Positions 1-6,114 of a stretch of 10,888 bases of DNA are shown one piece after another; the first letter of the stretch is position 1, and every line of letters starts with the position of its first letter. The notes under the pieces were generated by a model that was not told where the DNA came from, did no database searches, and saw only the letters and a list, made by a program, of their open reading frames with translations. The DNA is from Oscillospiraceae bacterium (GTDB lineage: Bacteria; Bacillota; Clostridia; Oscillospirales; Oscillospiraceae). Where the stretch lies: assembly GCA_016286595.1 (NCBI GenBank), contig JAEETR010000161.1, forward strand, positions 1 to 10,888. The letters are read 5' to 3'. Position numbers and translations under genes: made by a program.

Positions 1-828
1 CTTCCGGCAGGTCAGGCCGATGAGCGTGCGGCCGTATTCGGCCCGCTCGGACTCCCCTATACGGCGGATGGTGCTCTCGTCGCAGGCCAGTTACCCGTCC
101 CGGCGGGACAGGAACGCTCCCCACCACACCAGCGGGTTGAACCAGTGGACGGCCAGGGCCGCTCCCCGCAGGGCCGACCATATATGGTCGCCGTGACGGT
201 AATGGGTGGTCTCGTGCTCGATGACGTGGCGCAGAACGGTCTCATCCTCCGCGGCCTCCTCCGTAACGTAGACGGCGGGACGGAAAAGCCCGAACAGGCA
301 TGGCGTTTCCACCGCGCCGGTGATATATACCGGCAGAGGGCAGGCAGGACGGTCAAGTTTTCGTCTGCCGCGTCTCAATCTCACGGTCAGCGCCGCGTTC
401 ACCGCCGCGAACCATACGCCCGTCACGGCGGTGCCCGCCAGCCAAAGGGCGGTAAACGTGTCGGCTGTTATCACCGTCTTGTGCTCCGTGCCGCCCACGG
501 ACCAGTCCCTGTCCGTGTGGGTCAGTTCCTCCCGGGCGGCCTCATACTCCGTCTGCTGCCGGGGCAGCTCATAAACGGCTGTGGTGCCGTCAACGGTGAC
601 GTTCATCTGCGCAGAGCGCCCGAGGACCATGTCGCCGGATACGGCGGGCACCGCGTTCAGAACGCTGACGGCGGTCCTGCCGATGCTCACCGGCAGCAGC
701 AGCCGCACGAGCACCAGCCCCCACAGCGCATACTGCAGCCGAAGGCTTATCCGCCCCTTAAGCAGATACCGCAGAGCGATTATTACCGCGATAAGCACCG
801 ATGAGGTTATGATCCACTCAACCCTCAT
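1..828 (-). pseudogene. M56-family (BlaR1/MecR1-type) membrane metallopeptidase, interrupted by in-frame TAA, 3' end off window
   Basis: M56 proteins are polytopic membrane sensors with a cytoplasmic zinc protease that cleaves a partner BlaI-family repressor. The gene starts with ATG at 828, overlapping the end of the repressor gene by 11 bases. Codons 1-245 encode hydrophobic segments near residues 5-22, 33-50, 124-148 and 217-237, an HETTH zinc-protease motif at 205-209 (HVIEHETTHY), and the family block HWFNPLVWW at 228-236. The sequence SRRDG at 241-245 is followed by TAA (91-93). The same frame then continues open to the window edge as LACDESTIRRIGESERAEYG and on, which is the normal M56 continuation. 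The family has Glu in ExxCD at the stop position, and that Glu is taken to be the third zinc ligand. GAA to TAA is a single base change. As read, the product would keep HExxH but lose the Glu ligand and everything downstream. It could be a real pseudogene, a strain mutation or a sequencing error. The family call is confident. Confidence -1.
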
Positions 829-1207
829 TCTTCTCCTCCATATCCCGCAGGATGGCGTACAGTTCCTCCACCTCCGCTTTTGAGAGCGTCTGCTTTTTCG
901 TCACGGCGCTGACCATAAGGCTCAGGCTTCCCTTATATACCCGGGAAAGGAGATCCTCCGTCTCCCGCAGGGCGGCGTCCTCCCTTTTCAGCAGAGGAAA
1001 AAAGGTCTTTTTCCCGCCGTCACTGTCGGAACCCACCGCCCCCTTGTCCTCAAGGCGGCGCAGGAGCGTCAGCGTGGTGCTGCGGTTCCAGCCCGTCTTC
1101 CGCTCCATGAGGTCGGTGGCCTCCCGCCCCGTCAGGGGTGAGCGGCTCCACAGGCACTCCATCACCTGCCACTCCGCCTCGGTAAGGGTTATGTTATCGT
1201 TGTCCAT
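818..1207 (-). CDS. BlaI/MecI/CopY-family winged-helix transcriptional repressor
   Basis: This is a 129-residue protein of normal family length. BlaI-type repressors bind DNA as dimers and are inactivated when a cognate M56 protease receives a cell-wall or antibiotic signal. Visible features are the family opening LTEAEWQVMECLW (8-20), the recognition-helix region with WNRSTTLTLLRRLEDKGAV (40-58), and the C-terminal dimerisation/cleavage region SLSLMVSAVTKKQTLSKAEVEELYAIL (94-120). I chose ATG 1207 because GGAGGA lies 8 bases upstream. The in-frame ATG at 1255 lacks a ribosome binding site and falls inside the promoter. The gene overlaps the downstream M56 gene, so the two are translationally coupled. 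Two similar operator-like sites flank the promoter, suggesting autoregulation. Since the partner protease appears truncated, the repressor may be locked on or answer to another protease. True targets are unknown, and nothing here shows beta-lactam specificity. Confidence -1.
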   Translation of the reverse strand: MDNDNITLTEAEWQVMECLWSRSPLTGREATDLMERKTGWNRSTTLTLLRRLEDKGAVGSDSDGGKKTFFPLLKREDAALRETEDLLSRVYKGSLSLMVSAVTKKQTLSKAEVEELYAILRDMEEKNEG

Positions 1208-1226
1208 CACGTATGTCCTCCGTTTC

Positions 1227-1276
1227 TGTTTACGGCTGTAACCAGAATATAGCATATTTGTTTACAGTTGTCAACA
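1227..1276. promoter_or_regulatory. Two operator-like sites for the BlaI-family repressor
   Basis: Two 18-base sites in the same orientation on the plus strand, TGTTTACAGTTGTCAACA (1259-1276) and TGTTTACGGCTGTAACCA (1227-1244), agree at 14 of 18 positions. Each has imperfect dyad symmetry: TGTTTACA/TGTCAACA in the first, TTAC-GGCT-GTAA in the second. This resembles the TACA/TGTA dyads known for BlaI/MecI operators. One site covers the -35 and the other lies just after the -10. Their starts are 32 bases apart, about three helical turns. Binding is inferred. Confidence -1.
1246..1274 (-). promoter_or_regulatory. Sigma-A promoter of the BlaI-M56 operon
   Basis: On the minus strand, TTGACA (1274-1269) and TATATT (1251-1246) are separated by exactly 17 bases. 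The -35 is perfect and the -10 is a near match. The promoter points into the repressor gene 39 bases downstream and begins just after the terminator of the SPFH gene. Confidence -1.
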
Positions 1277-1284
1277 CTTCCGGC

Positions 1285-1319
1285 AAAAAAAGATCGGAGC
1301 GGTTTTTCCGCTCCGATCT
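1285..1319 (-). terminator. Rho-independent terminator after the SPFH gene
   Basis: A perfect 12-base-pair stem, AGATCGGAGCGG / CCGCTCCGATCT (1291-1302 and 1308-1319), with a 5-base loop. On the minus strand it is followed by a T run (plus-strand As at 1285-1290). It lies 14 bases after the SPFH stop codon and separates that operon from the repressor promoter. Confidence -1.
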
Positions 1320-1333
1320 CCGTATGTCAGATT

Positions 1334-2218
1334 TTATTCCTTCACGCTGCCGATGACGCCCTGGGCAAGACCGGCTATGCCCTGGATCTCGGAGGGGATG
1401 ATGATCTTGGTGGCCTTGCCGTCGGCGGCGGCTGCAAAGGCCTCCATGGCTTTGAGCTTCAGCACCGCGTCGGTGGGGGCTGCCTCGTTGATGAGCTTGA
1501 TACCGTCGGCGGTGGCCTTCTGGACCATGAGAATGGCCTCGGCCTGGCCCTGGGCCTCCAGCACCTGCTGCTCCTTCTTGGCGGTGGCCCGCAGTATGGC
1601 GGACTCCTTCTCGCCCTCGGCCTCCAGAATGGCGGCTCTCTTCTCACCCTCGGCCCGGAGGATGGCCTCGCGGCGCTCACGCTCGGCCTTCATCTGCTTC
1701 TCCATGGCGTTCTGAATCTCCTGGGGAGGCAGGATGTTCTTGAGCTCGACGCGGTTGACCTTGATGCCCCAGGGATCGGTGGCTTCGTCCAGGATGACCC
1801 GCATCTTGGAGTTGATGAGGTCGCGGCTGGTGAGGGTCTCGTCCAGCTCCAGCTCGCCTATGATGTTACGCAGAGTGGTGGCGGACAGGTTCTCAATGGC
1901 CAGCATGGGCTGCTCTATGCCGTAGGTATAGAGCTTGGGGTCGGTGATCTGGAAATACACCACCGTGTCGATCTGCATGGTGACGTTATCCTTGGTGATA
2001 ACGGGCTGGGGCGGGAAATCCGCCACCTGCTCCTTGAGGGATACGATCTTTGCCACTCTCTCGATAAAGGGCACCTTGAAATGAAGTCCCACGCCCCATG
2101 TGGTGCTGTAAGCGCCCATGCGCTCTATGACGAAGGCCCTGGCCTGCTGCACCACGCGCACGTTGGCGGCGATGATGAACACCACGAGTATGGCAACTAT
2201 TCCTATTGCTATCGGCAT
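1334..2218 (-). CDS. SPFH/Band-7 (stomatin, QmcA-like) membrane scaffold protein
   Basis: This is a 294-residue protein, full length for the stomatin/paraslipin family. These proteins oligomerise at the inner membrane and organise membrane microdomains, often with an NfeD partner. One N-terminal membrane segment spans residues 2-20. The SPFH domain covers about 21-180, with recognisable blocks ERMGAYSTTWGVGLHFKVPF (32-51), DNVTMQIDTVVYFQITDP (77-94), and LRNIIGELELDETLTSRDLI (116-135). Residues 183-230 form an Ala/Glu-rich coiled coil made of 11-residue units (REAILRAEGEK, RAAILEAEGEK, ESAILRATAKK, EQQVLEAQGQA). A hydrophobic C-terminal region (IQGIAGLAQGVIG) follows. The start ATG 2218 is preceded by AGGAGG located inside the 3' end of the nfeD-like gene. 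Only 4 bases separate the genes, so they are co-transcribed and probably translationally coupled. Which slipin subfamily it belongs to is less certain. Confidence -1.
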   Translation of the reverse strand: MPIAIGIVAILVVFIIAANVRVVQQARAFVIERMGAYSTTWGVGLHFKVPFIERVAKIVSLKEQVADFPPQPVITKDNVTMQIDTVVYFQITDPKLYTYGIEQPMLAIENLSATTLRNIIGELELDETLTSRDLINSKMRVILDEATDPWGIKVNRVELKNILPPQEIQNAMEKQMKAERERREAILRAEGEKRAAILEAEGEKESAILRATAKKEQQVLEAQGQAEAILMVQKATADGIKLINEAAPTDAVLKLKAMEAFAAAADGKATKIIIPSEIQGIAGLAQGVIGSVKE

Positions 2219-2222
2219 ATTT

Positions 2223-2675
2223 TTATCCTCCTTTTTCCTCCGTGGAGGCGGGCTGGACCCGTCCCACTATAAGCTTTACTCCCTGGATGGCGACCGGCCT
2301 TACAAGGCTTCCTGCGGGGATCGTCTCTCCCCCGGCGGAGCGGGCGCTCCAGGTCTTGCCGTCCACGTAGACGGCGCCGGTCTCCCGTATGTTGTCTATG
2401 TCCTCGGTGACGGAGCAGACCATGCCCAGGATCCGGTCGGCGTTGGTGGGTTTCTTCCGTCTGTCAAGATACCGGCGGGCCACCGGACGCAGCAGGATAA
2501 GTATCGCGCCGCTGACAACGATGAACAGCGCCGCCTGCAGCCACACCGGGGCGTGGGCCGCCGCCGCTATAAGCGCGACGAGACTGCCTCCCGCGAACCA
2601 CAACGACACGAGCCCCGCGGTCCCGGCCTCTACGGCCAGAAAGGCTATCATCAGCGCCAGCCACATATAAACCAT
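2223..2675 (-). CDS. nfeD: NfeD-like membrane protein (short form with C-terminal OB fold)
   Basis: A 150-residue protein of the short NfeD type, lacking the ClpP-like protease domain of long forms. NfeD proteins pair with SPFH/stomatin proteins in the membrane, and the gene order nfeD-SPFH seen here is typical. Two or three hydrophobic segments occupy about 4-20, 24-40 and 44-63. A basic stretch (RRYLDRRKK, 67-75) follows. The OB-fold domain spans about 77-140, with the family patterns TNADRILGMVCSVTEDIDNI (77-96), GAVYVDGKTWSARS (100-113) and GSLVRPVAIQGVKLIV (122-137). I chose ATG 2675 because AGGAGGT lies 7 bases upstream; an internal ATG four codons in is possible. It is the first gene of a two-gene operon driven from a promoter near 2708-2737. 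The biochemical role is poorly defined for the family. Confidence -1.
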   Translation of the reverse strand: MVYMWLALMIAFLAVEAGTAGLVSLWFAGGSLVALIAAAAHAPVWLQAALFIVVSGAILILLRPVARRYLDRRKKPTNADRILGMVCSVTEDIDNIRETGAVYVDGKTWSARSAGGETIPAGSLVRPVAIQGVKLIVGRVQPASTEEKGG

Positions 2676-2707
2676 ACAGACGACCTCCTTTCGTCCCTTT
2701 TTACTGC

Positions 2708-2737
2708 ATGATAATATCCATTGCCCCCGTTTGTCAA
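2708..2737 (-). promoter_or_regulatory. Promoter of the nfeD-SPFH operon
   Basis: On the minus strand there is a perfect TTGACA (2737-2732), followed by TATTAT (2716-2711, spacer 15) or TATCAT (2713-2708, spacer 18). The second spacing is more usual. The nfeD start lies 32 bases further on. Which -10 is used cannot be told from sequence. Confidence -1.
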
Positions 2738-2773
2738 TACACGTCAGACAATCACAGGATATGATGACGCTGT

Positions 2774-2798
2774 TTGATTGTGTATATTAACCAATCAA
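2774..2798. repeat. Short inverted repeat TTGATTG / CAATCAA
   Basis: Perfect 7-base arms (2774-2780 and 2792-2798) surround an AT-rich 11-base spacer. It abuts the terminator hairpin and overlaps its left arm by two bases. It may be a second stem of the terminator or a binding site near the nfeD promoter. No function can be assigned. Confidence -1.
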
Positions 2799-2823
2799 GC
2801 CGCCGGTTTTGTACCGGCGGCTT
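2797..2823 (-). terminator. Hairpin terminator after the cell-wall hydrolase gene
   Basis: A perfect 11-base-pair stem, AAGCCGCCGGT / ACCGGCGGCTT (2797-2807 and 2813-2823), with a 5-base loop. It begins 4 bases after the hydrolase stop codon. The T run on the minus strand is weak (GATTGGTTAAT), so efficiency is uncertain. Confidence -1.
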
Positions 2824-2827
2824 TCGG

Positions 2828-3634
2828 TCACGCGAAAAACACGTGATTTCCTATCTGCGTTACGTACTGTCTGTTGCGCCCTGCCCAGCAGGCGGCGGCC
2901 AGATAATCCATCACGAAAAAAAGACTCCCGTCCGTGACGTCCGTGCCCTCCAGGGCTATCTTCGCGGCGATGACGCTGTCCTCCGACGGGGTGCAGTACA
3001 CGCTGCCGGAGTAAGCCGGGGTGAACTGCACGCCGCTGCGCCTGTCGAAGATAACGCCCTTCACCGTGGAGGGATAGGCTTCGTCGGCGACGCGGTTCAT
3101 CACCACGCTTCCCACGGCTATCTTGCCCAGGAACGGCTCCACCCCCGCCTCCGCCTCTATGATGCGGCTCATCCAGTACAGATCCTCCGCGTCATAGAAG
3201 GCTGCCGCGCCGGGCGGCTCCCGCTCACCCGGCGTGACCCACAGCGTGCGGTTGTCCCCGTCCCAACGGGCGCTGCCGCCCAGGGCGGCGCACAGCGCGT
3301 CGGCGGGAACGACGAACCGGTCTTCCACAAGGCGGCAGCCCCCCGGCACGTAGAAGTACCTGCCGCCGCTCCGGATGTACTGCTCCCCTTCCCGGACGGT
3401 GACGCGGGTATCCCCCATCACCGCCTCGCCGGTGGCGGTGACCGGGTCCCATATTATCGCGTCAGCCCCCAGCGCCTCGCTGACGCTTCTGAAGGGCACC
3501 CACAGCACGCCTTCGTCCATGACGGCAAGGCCGTCGTCGATCACCATGCCTCTGGTGTAAGTTATCGGACACTCCTCCGATATGGGCGTCACGACGGCCA
3601 TGGCCACCATGACAAGGGTGAGAATACTCTTCAT
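2828..3634 (-). CDS. Secreted SleB/CwlJ-type cell-wall hydrolase with copper-amine-oxidase-like N-terminal domain
   Basis: A 268-residue exported protein. Residues 1-18 look like a signal peptide or N-terminal anchor (a lysine, then a hydrophobic run LTLVMVAMAVV). Residues about 28-135 resemble the copper-amine-oxidase N-terminal-like domain, common in Firmicute surface proteins, with two repeats: VPFRSVSEALGADAIIWDP (46-64) and VPADALCAALGGSARWDGDNRTLWV (109-133). Residues about 150-268 match the Hydrolase_2 family of spore-cortex-lytic enzymes: DLYWMSRIIEAEAGVEPFLGKIAVGSVVMNRV (151-182), with E162 aligned to the catalytic Glu of SleB, and the terminal IGNHVFFA. This suggests peptidoglycan lytic activity outside the membrane, plausibly in sporulation or germination. 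It lacks the usual SleB peptidoglycan-binding domain. The start ATG 3634 has AAGGAGAGG immediately upstream. It appears monocistronic, between the prfB terminator and its own hairpin. I could not identify its promoter; a sporulation sigma factor is possible but not shown. Confidence -1.
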   Translation of the reverse strand: MKSILTLVMVAMAVVTPISEECPITYTRGMVIDDGLAVMDEGVLWVPFRSVSEALGADAIIWDPVTATGEAVMGDTRVTVREGEQYIRSGGRYFYVPGGCRLVEDRFVVPADALCAALGGSARWDGDNRTLWVTPGEREPPGAAAFYDAEDLYWMSRIIEAEAGVEPFLGKIAVGSVVMNRVADEAYPSTVKGVIFDRRSGVQFTPAYSGSVYCTPSEDSVIAAKIALEGTDVTDGSLFFVMDYLAAACWAGRNRQYVTQIGNHVFFA

Positions 3635-3673
3635 ACCTCTCCTTTCGTATTGGTATCCCTCACCCTGTCCGCG

Positions 3674-3706
3674 AAAAAGGGCGCAGACGGAAATCCGTCT
3701 GCACCC
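3674..3706 (-). terminator. Rho-independent terminator after prfB
   Basis: An inverted repeat, GGGTGCAGACGGA / TCCGTCTGCGCCC on the minus strand (3706-3679), with one internal mismatch and a 2-base loop. It is followed by TTTTT (plus-strand As 3674-3678). It starts about 31 bases after the prfB stop. Confidence -1.
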
Positions 3707-3737
3707 ACAATCCTTTAATCTTTATATCTGCCGATGT

Positions 3738-4847
3738 TTACTGAGTTGCCTTCATGGTGAGATAGGCGTTGATGAAGCCGTCTATATCACCGTCCATCAC
3801 CGCGCCGATGTTGCCGTTTTCATAACCGGTGCGGGCGTCCTTCGCCAGCGTGTAGGGCATGAACACGTAGGAGCGGATGGCGGAGCCGAAGTCTATCTTC
3901 ATCTGGACGCCCTTAATGTCGGATATCTTCTCCAGATGCTCCCGCTCCTTTATCTCCGCCAGCTTTGCCCGGAGCATCGCCATGCAGTTGTCCCTGTTCT
4001 GGTACTGGCTGCGCTCCACCTGGGAGGAGACGACTATGCCCGTGGGAATGTGTATCAGGCGCACGGCGGAGGATGTCTTGTTGACCTTCTGTCCGCCGGC
4101 TCCGGAGGAGCGGAACACCTGCATCTCTATGTCCTCGTCCCGGATCTCAATATCGCTGGTATCGGTTATCTCCGGCATGACCTCCACCGCCGCGAAGCTG
4201 GTCTGACGGCGGCCGGAGGCGTCGAAGGGGGAAATGCGCACCAGGCGGTGGACGCCGTTCTCGCTCTTGAGGAAGCCGTAGGCGTTCTCGCCCTCTATCT
4301 TTATGGTGGCGGATTTTATGCCCGCCTCTTCGCCGTCGAGATAATCAAGAATGGTGTACTTGTATCCGTGGCGCTCTGCCCAGCGGGTGTACATGCGGTA
4401 GAGCATCTCGGCCCAGTCCTGGGCCTCGGTGCCGCCGGCGCCGGGGTGCAGCGTGAGGATGACGTTGTTGGCGTCGTACTCGCCGGAGAGCATGGTCTCA
4501 AGGCTGGACCGCTCCAGCTCGCTCTCGAACTTGGCGTAACCCTCTTCCAGCTCCCCGAGGACGCTGTCGTCCTCCTCCTCTATGGCTATCTCGCACAGGG
4601 TCAGCAGATCGTCGTAACTGCGCTCCAGCGCCTCGTAATGGGCCACCTTATTGCGCAGCTGCTTCAGCCGCTGCTGCACCTTCTGAGAACGCTGCAGATC
4701 GCTCCAGAAGCCTTCCTTCTCGCTCTCGGCCTCCAGGTCCTTTATCTCATCCCGGGCTTCGTCCAGCTTAAGGGCGCCCTTGAGCGTCTCCAGCCGGGGC
4801 TTCTGGGCGGTAAGCTTGGTCTTGTAATCCTCGTATTCTACTATCAT
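3738..4847 (-). CDS. prfB: Peptide chain release factor 2, frameshift-independent
   Basis: A 369-residue RF2, which recognises UGA and UAA stop codons on the ribosome and triggers peptide release. Residues 200-217 carry the class-specific SPF anticodon-like tripeptide (SPF at 206-208, then SGRRQTSF). The catalytic GGQ is at 251-253 in SSGAGGQKVNKTSSAVR. The N-terminal coiled coil is Glu/Lys-rich, and the C-terminus MDGDIDGFINAYL is typical of Gram-positive RF2. The gene reads straight through from ATG 4847 with no internal stop. Most bacterial prfB genes need a programmed +1 frameshift at CTT TGA near codon 26. Here codon 26 is CTT but codon 27 is AAG, and AAGGG stands shortly upstream, so the site looks like a relic. 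The ribosome binding site is poor (AAAGGTAGAGAGAAT before ATG). A terminator follows at 3674-3706. Identity is certain. Confidence -1.
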   Translation of the reverse strand: MIVEYEDYKTKLTAQKPRLETLKGALKLDEARDEIKDLEAESEKEGFWSDLQRSQKVQQRLKQLRNKVAHYEALERSYDDLLTLCEIAIEEEDDSVLGELEEGYAKFESELERSSLETMLSGEYDANNVILTLHPGAGGTEAQDWAEMLYRMYTRWAERHGYKYTILDYLDGEEAGIKSATIKIEGENAYGFLKSENGVHRLVRISPFDASGRRQTSFAAVEVMPEITDTSDIEIRDEDIEMQVFRSSGAGGQKVNKTSSAVRLIHIPTGIVVSSQVERSQYQNRDNCMAMLRAKLAEIKEREHLEKISDIKGVQMKIDFGSAIRSYVFMPYTLAKDARTGYENGNIGAVMDGDIDGFINAYLTMKATQ

Positions 4848-4891
4848 ATTCTCTCTACCTTTTTATCGCAGCGGCTCCGTGCCGCCTTATT

Positions 4892-4984
4892 TCATCTTTC
4901 GCTGGGTATGGGCGCCGCTGTGGGAAATATCATATCGTCGATATCCTGGGGCTCCCTGCCCTCTTCACGGCCGTCTTCCTTCAT
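4892..4984 (-). CDS. Small ORF, 30 residues, function unknown
   Basis: The ATG at 4984 is preceded by GGAGG with 7-base spacing, a better ribosome binding site than that of prfB downstream. The frame gives 30 residues: an acidic/basic N-terminal half (MKEDGREEGREPQDIDD) and a short hydrophobic/proline C-terminal part (MIFPTAAPIPSER), then TGA at 4892-4894. It lies 44 bases upstream of prfB and 66 bases downstream of the NYN gene, on the same strand. It has no membrane segment or motif I recognise. It could be a small protein, a leader peptide affecting prfB translation, or chance. The strong ribosome binding site is the main argument for translation. Confidence -1.
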   Translation of the reverse strand: MKEDGREEGREPQDIDDMIFPTAAPIPSER

Positions 4985-5050
4985 GTCTGCGCCTCCGATG
5001 ATCAAAGCATACTGTTATCATATGCTCTATCCCGGAAACGTATGACGGCG

Positions 5051-5878
5051 TCAGCCCTGCTGCTCGCCGTTTTTATCCCGCACGAAGGGGTGCTTTATAT
5101 TGGGGTCGGTGGTCTGACGGAAATCTATCTCGAAGGTCGGAAGGGACTTTATCAGCGCGCTCAGACTGCGGAAGCCGAAGTTGCGCACGTCGAAATCCGG
5201 CTGCTTCTTCACGATCAGATTGCCAAGATCCCCCATGTACACAAATCCGCTGTCGTCCGCCAGGTCCGCCACGGACTCCCCGATGAGCTTCACTATATTC
5301 TTCGGCACCTTCTCGCTCTTCTGGCGGGTCCTGGTCTTTTTTTCCGGCGCCTTCACCGTCTCCTGCCGGGGCTCTTCCTTTACGGCGGGAGCGTCGGCCT
5401 CCTGGGCGGCGGTCTCCGTCGCCTTCTGCCGGATGACCTCGATATATATGAACTTGTCGCAGGCCACGATAAAGGCTCCGGGCGTCTTCTTCTCTCCGAT
5501 GCCGATGACCTTCATGCCCGCCTCCCGCAGCCGTACCGCCAAACGGGTGAAGTCCGAGTCGGAGGACACCAGCACGAAGCCGTCCACCTTGCCGGAGTAC
5601 AGGATATCCATGGCGTCGATTATCATGGCAGAGTCGGTGGAGTTCTTGCCGGTCGTATAGCTGTACTGCTGTATGGGGGTAACGGCGTTTTCAAGCAGGG
5701 ACGTCTTCCACTTCGTCACCGTGGGGTTCGTCCAGTCGCCGTAGATGCGCTTGATGGTGGGCGTGCCGTATATGGCCACCTCGTCCAGTATGCCCTTCAG
5801 GGATCCCCGGGGCACGTTGTCCGCGTCTATGAGCACGGCGAAGCGCAGGTTCATGCTCTTGTCGGGTTCCGCCGCCAT
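5051..5878 (-). CDS. NYN (PIN-like) nuclease domain protein with C-terminal OST-HTH/LOTUS domain
   Basis: A 275-residue protein. The N-terminal domain (about 10-150) is of the NYN/LabA-like PIN superfamily, predicted metal-dependent RNases. The acidic motifs are present: FAVLIDADN (13-21), KNSTDSAMIIDAMDILYS (78-95) and VDGFVLVSSDSDFTRLAVRLREAG (98-121), giving D18/D20, D82 and D107/D109 as likely metal ligands. A charged, low-complexity linker occupies about 152-190. Residues about 193-265 fit an OST-HTH/LOTUS RNA-binding domain (FVYMGDLGNLIVKKQPDFDVRNFGFRSLSALIKSLPTFEI). I chose ATG 5878 because AGGAGG lies 8 bases upstream. An in-frame ATG at 5935 has no ribosome binding site and overlaps the -10. 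The gene has its own promoter, and no good terminator separates it from the small ORF and prfB, so co-transcription is possible. The RNA target is unknown. Confidence -1.
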   Translation of the reverse strand: MAAEPDKSMNLRFAVLIDADNVPRGSLKGILDEVAIYGTPTIKRIYGDWTNPTVTKWKTSLLENAVTPIQQYSYTTGKNSTDSAMIIDAMDILYSGKVDGFVLVSSDSDFTRLAVRLREAGMKVIGIGEKKTPGAFIVACDKFIYIEVIRQKATETAAQEADAPAVKEEPRQETVKAPEKKTRTRQKSEKVPKNIVKLIGESVADLADDSGFVYMGDLGNLIVKKQPDFDVRNFGFRSLSALIKSLPTFEIDFRQTTDPNIKHPFVRDKNGEQQG

Positions 5879-5925
5879 ATCTCCGCCCTCCTCTCTTCGT
5901 AAAGACTGCCTTTTCGGATATGGCA

Positions 5926-5954
5926 ATTGTATCACATATTATTTGCCTGTTCAA
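5926..5954 (-). promoter_or_regulatory. Sigma-A promoter of the NYN gene
   Basis: On the minus strand, TTGAAC (5954-5949) and TACAAT (5931-5926) are separated by 17 bases and followed 48 bases later by the ATG at 5878. It may also drive the downstream small ORF and prfB. Confidence -1.
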
Positions 5955-6114
5955 GGGGGGTATTTCACGCCGTTTCACCCGCTTTTTCAACAAATCCACA
6001 GTTCTTTCCACCGTGTTCCAGTTTTTTCCTATCGGTTTTCGTCGAATCGGCGCAAAAAATATGCGATTGCGGCGAATTATTTTCTCTTTACTTTCCGCCT
6101 TGGAGATGGTACAC
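5955..6114. other. AT-richer intergenic stretch between divergent genes, no gene seen
   Basis: This stretch lies between the promoter of the NYN gene (minus strand) and that of rubrerythrin (plus strand). It is AT-richer than its surroundings, with T-rich plus-strand runs. Short open frames on the plus strand here have no ribosome binding site or recognisable product. I saw no strong hairpin, repeat or RNA gene. Confidence -1.

Noticed and set aside
4865..4886. Hairpin GCGGC/GCCGC between the small ORF and prfB as a terminator
   Set aside because: The stem is only five base pairs and no T run follows on the minus strand, so it does not convincingly end transcription before prfB.
5007..5025. 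Imperfect palindrome GCATACTGTTATCATATGC as promoter/operator for the small ORF
   Set aside because: A TATGAT -10-like hexamer exists but no acceptable -35 at 16-18 bases. The arms are only five bases, so no call is made.
3582..5045. Very long plus-strand open frame opposite prfB and similar long antisense frames (for example 1268-2272 plus, 7929-8930 minus)
   Set aside because: They lie opposite well-recognised genes, lack ribosome binding sites and give His/Leu/Gly-rich translations with no family pattern. They arise from G+C-rich codon bias.
5990..6020. AATCCACAG resembling a DnaA box (TTATCCACA)
   Set aside because: It is a single imperfect match with no cluster of boxes and no dnaA or dnaN nearby, so it is not evidence for an origin.
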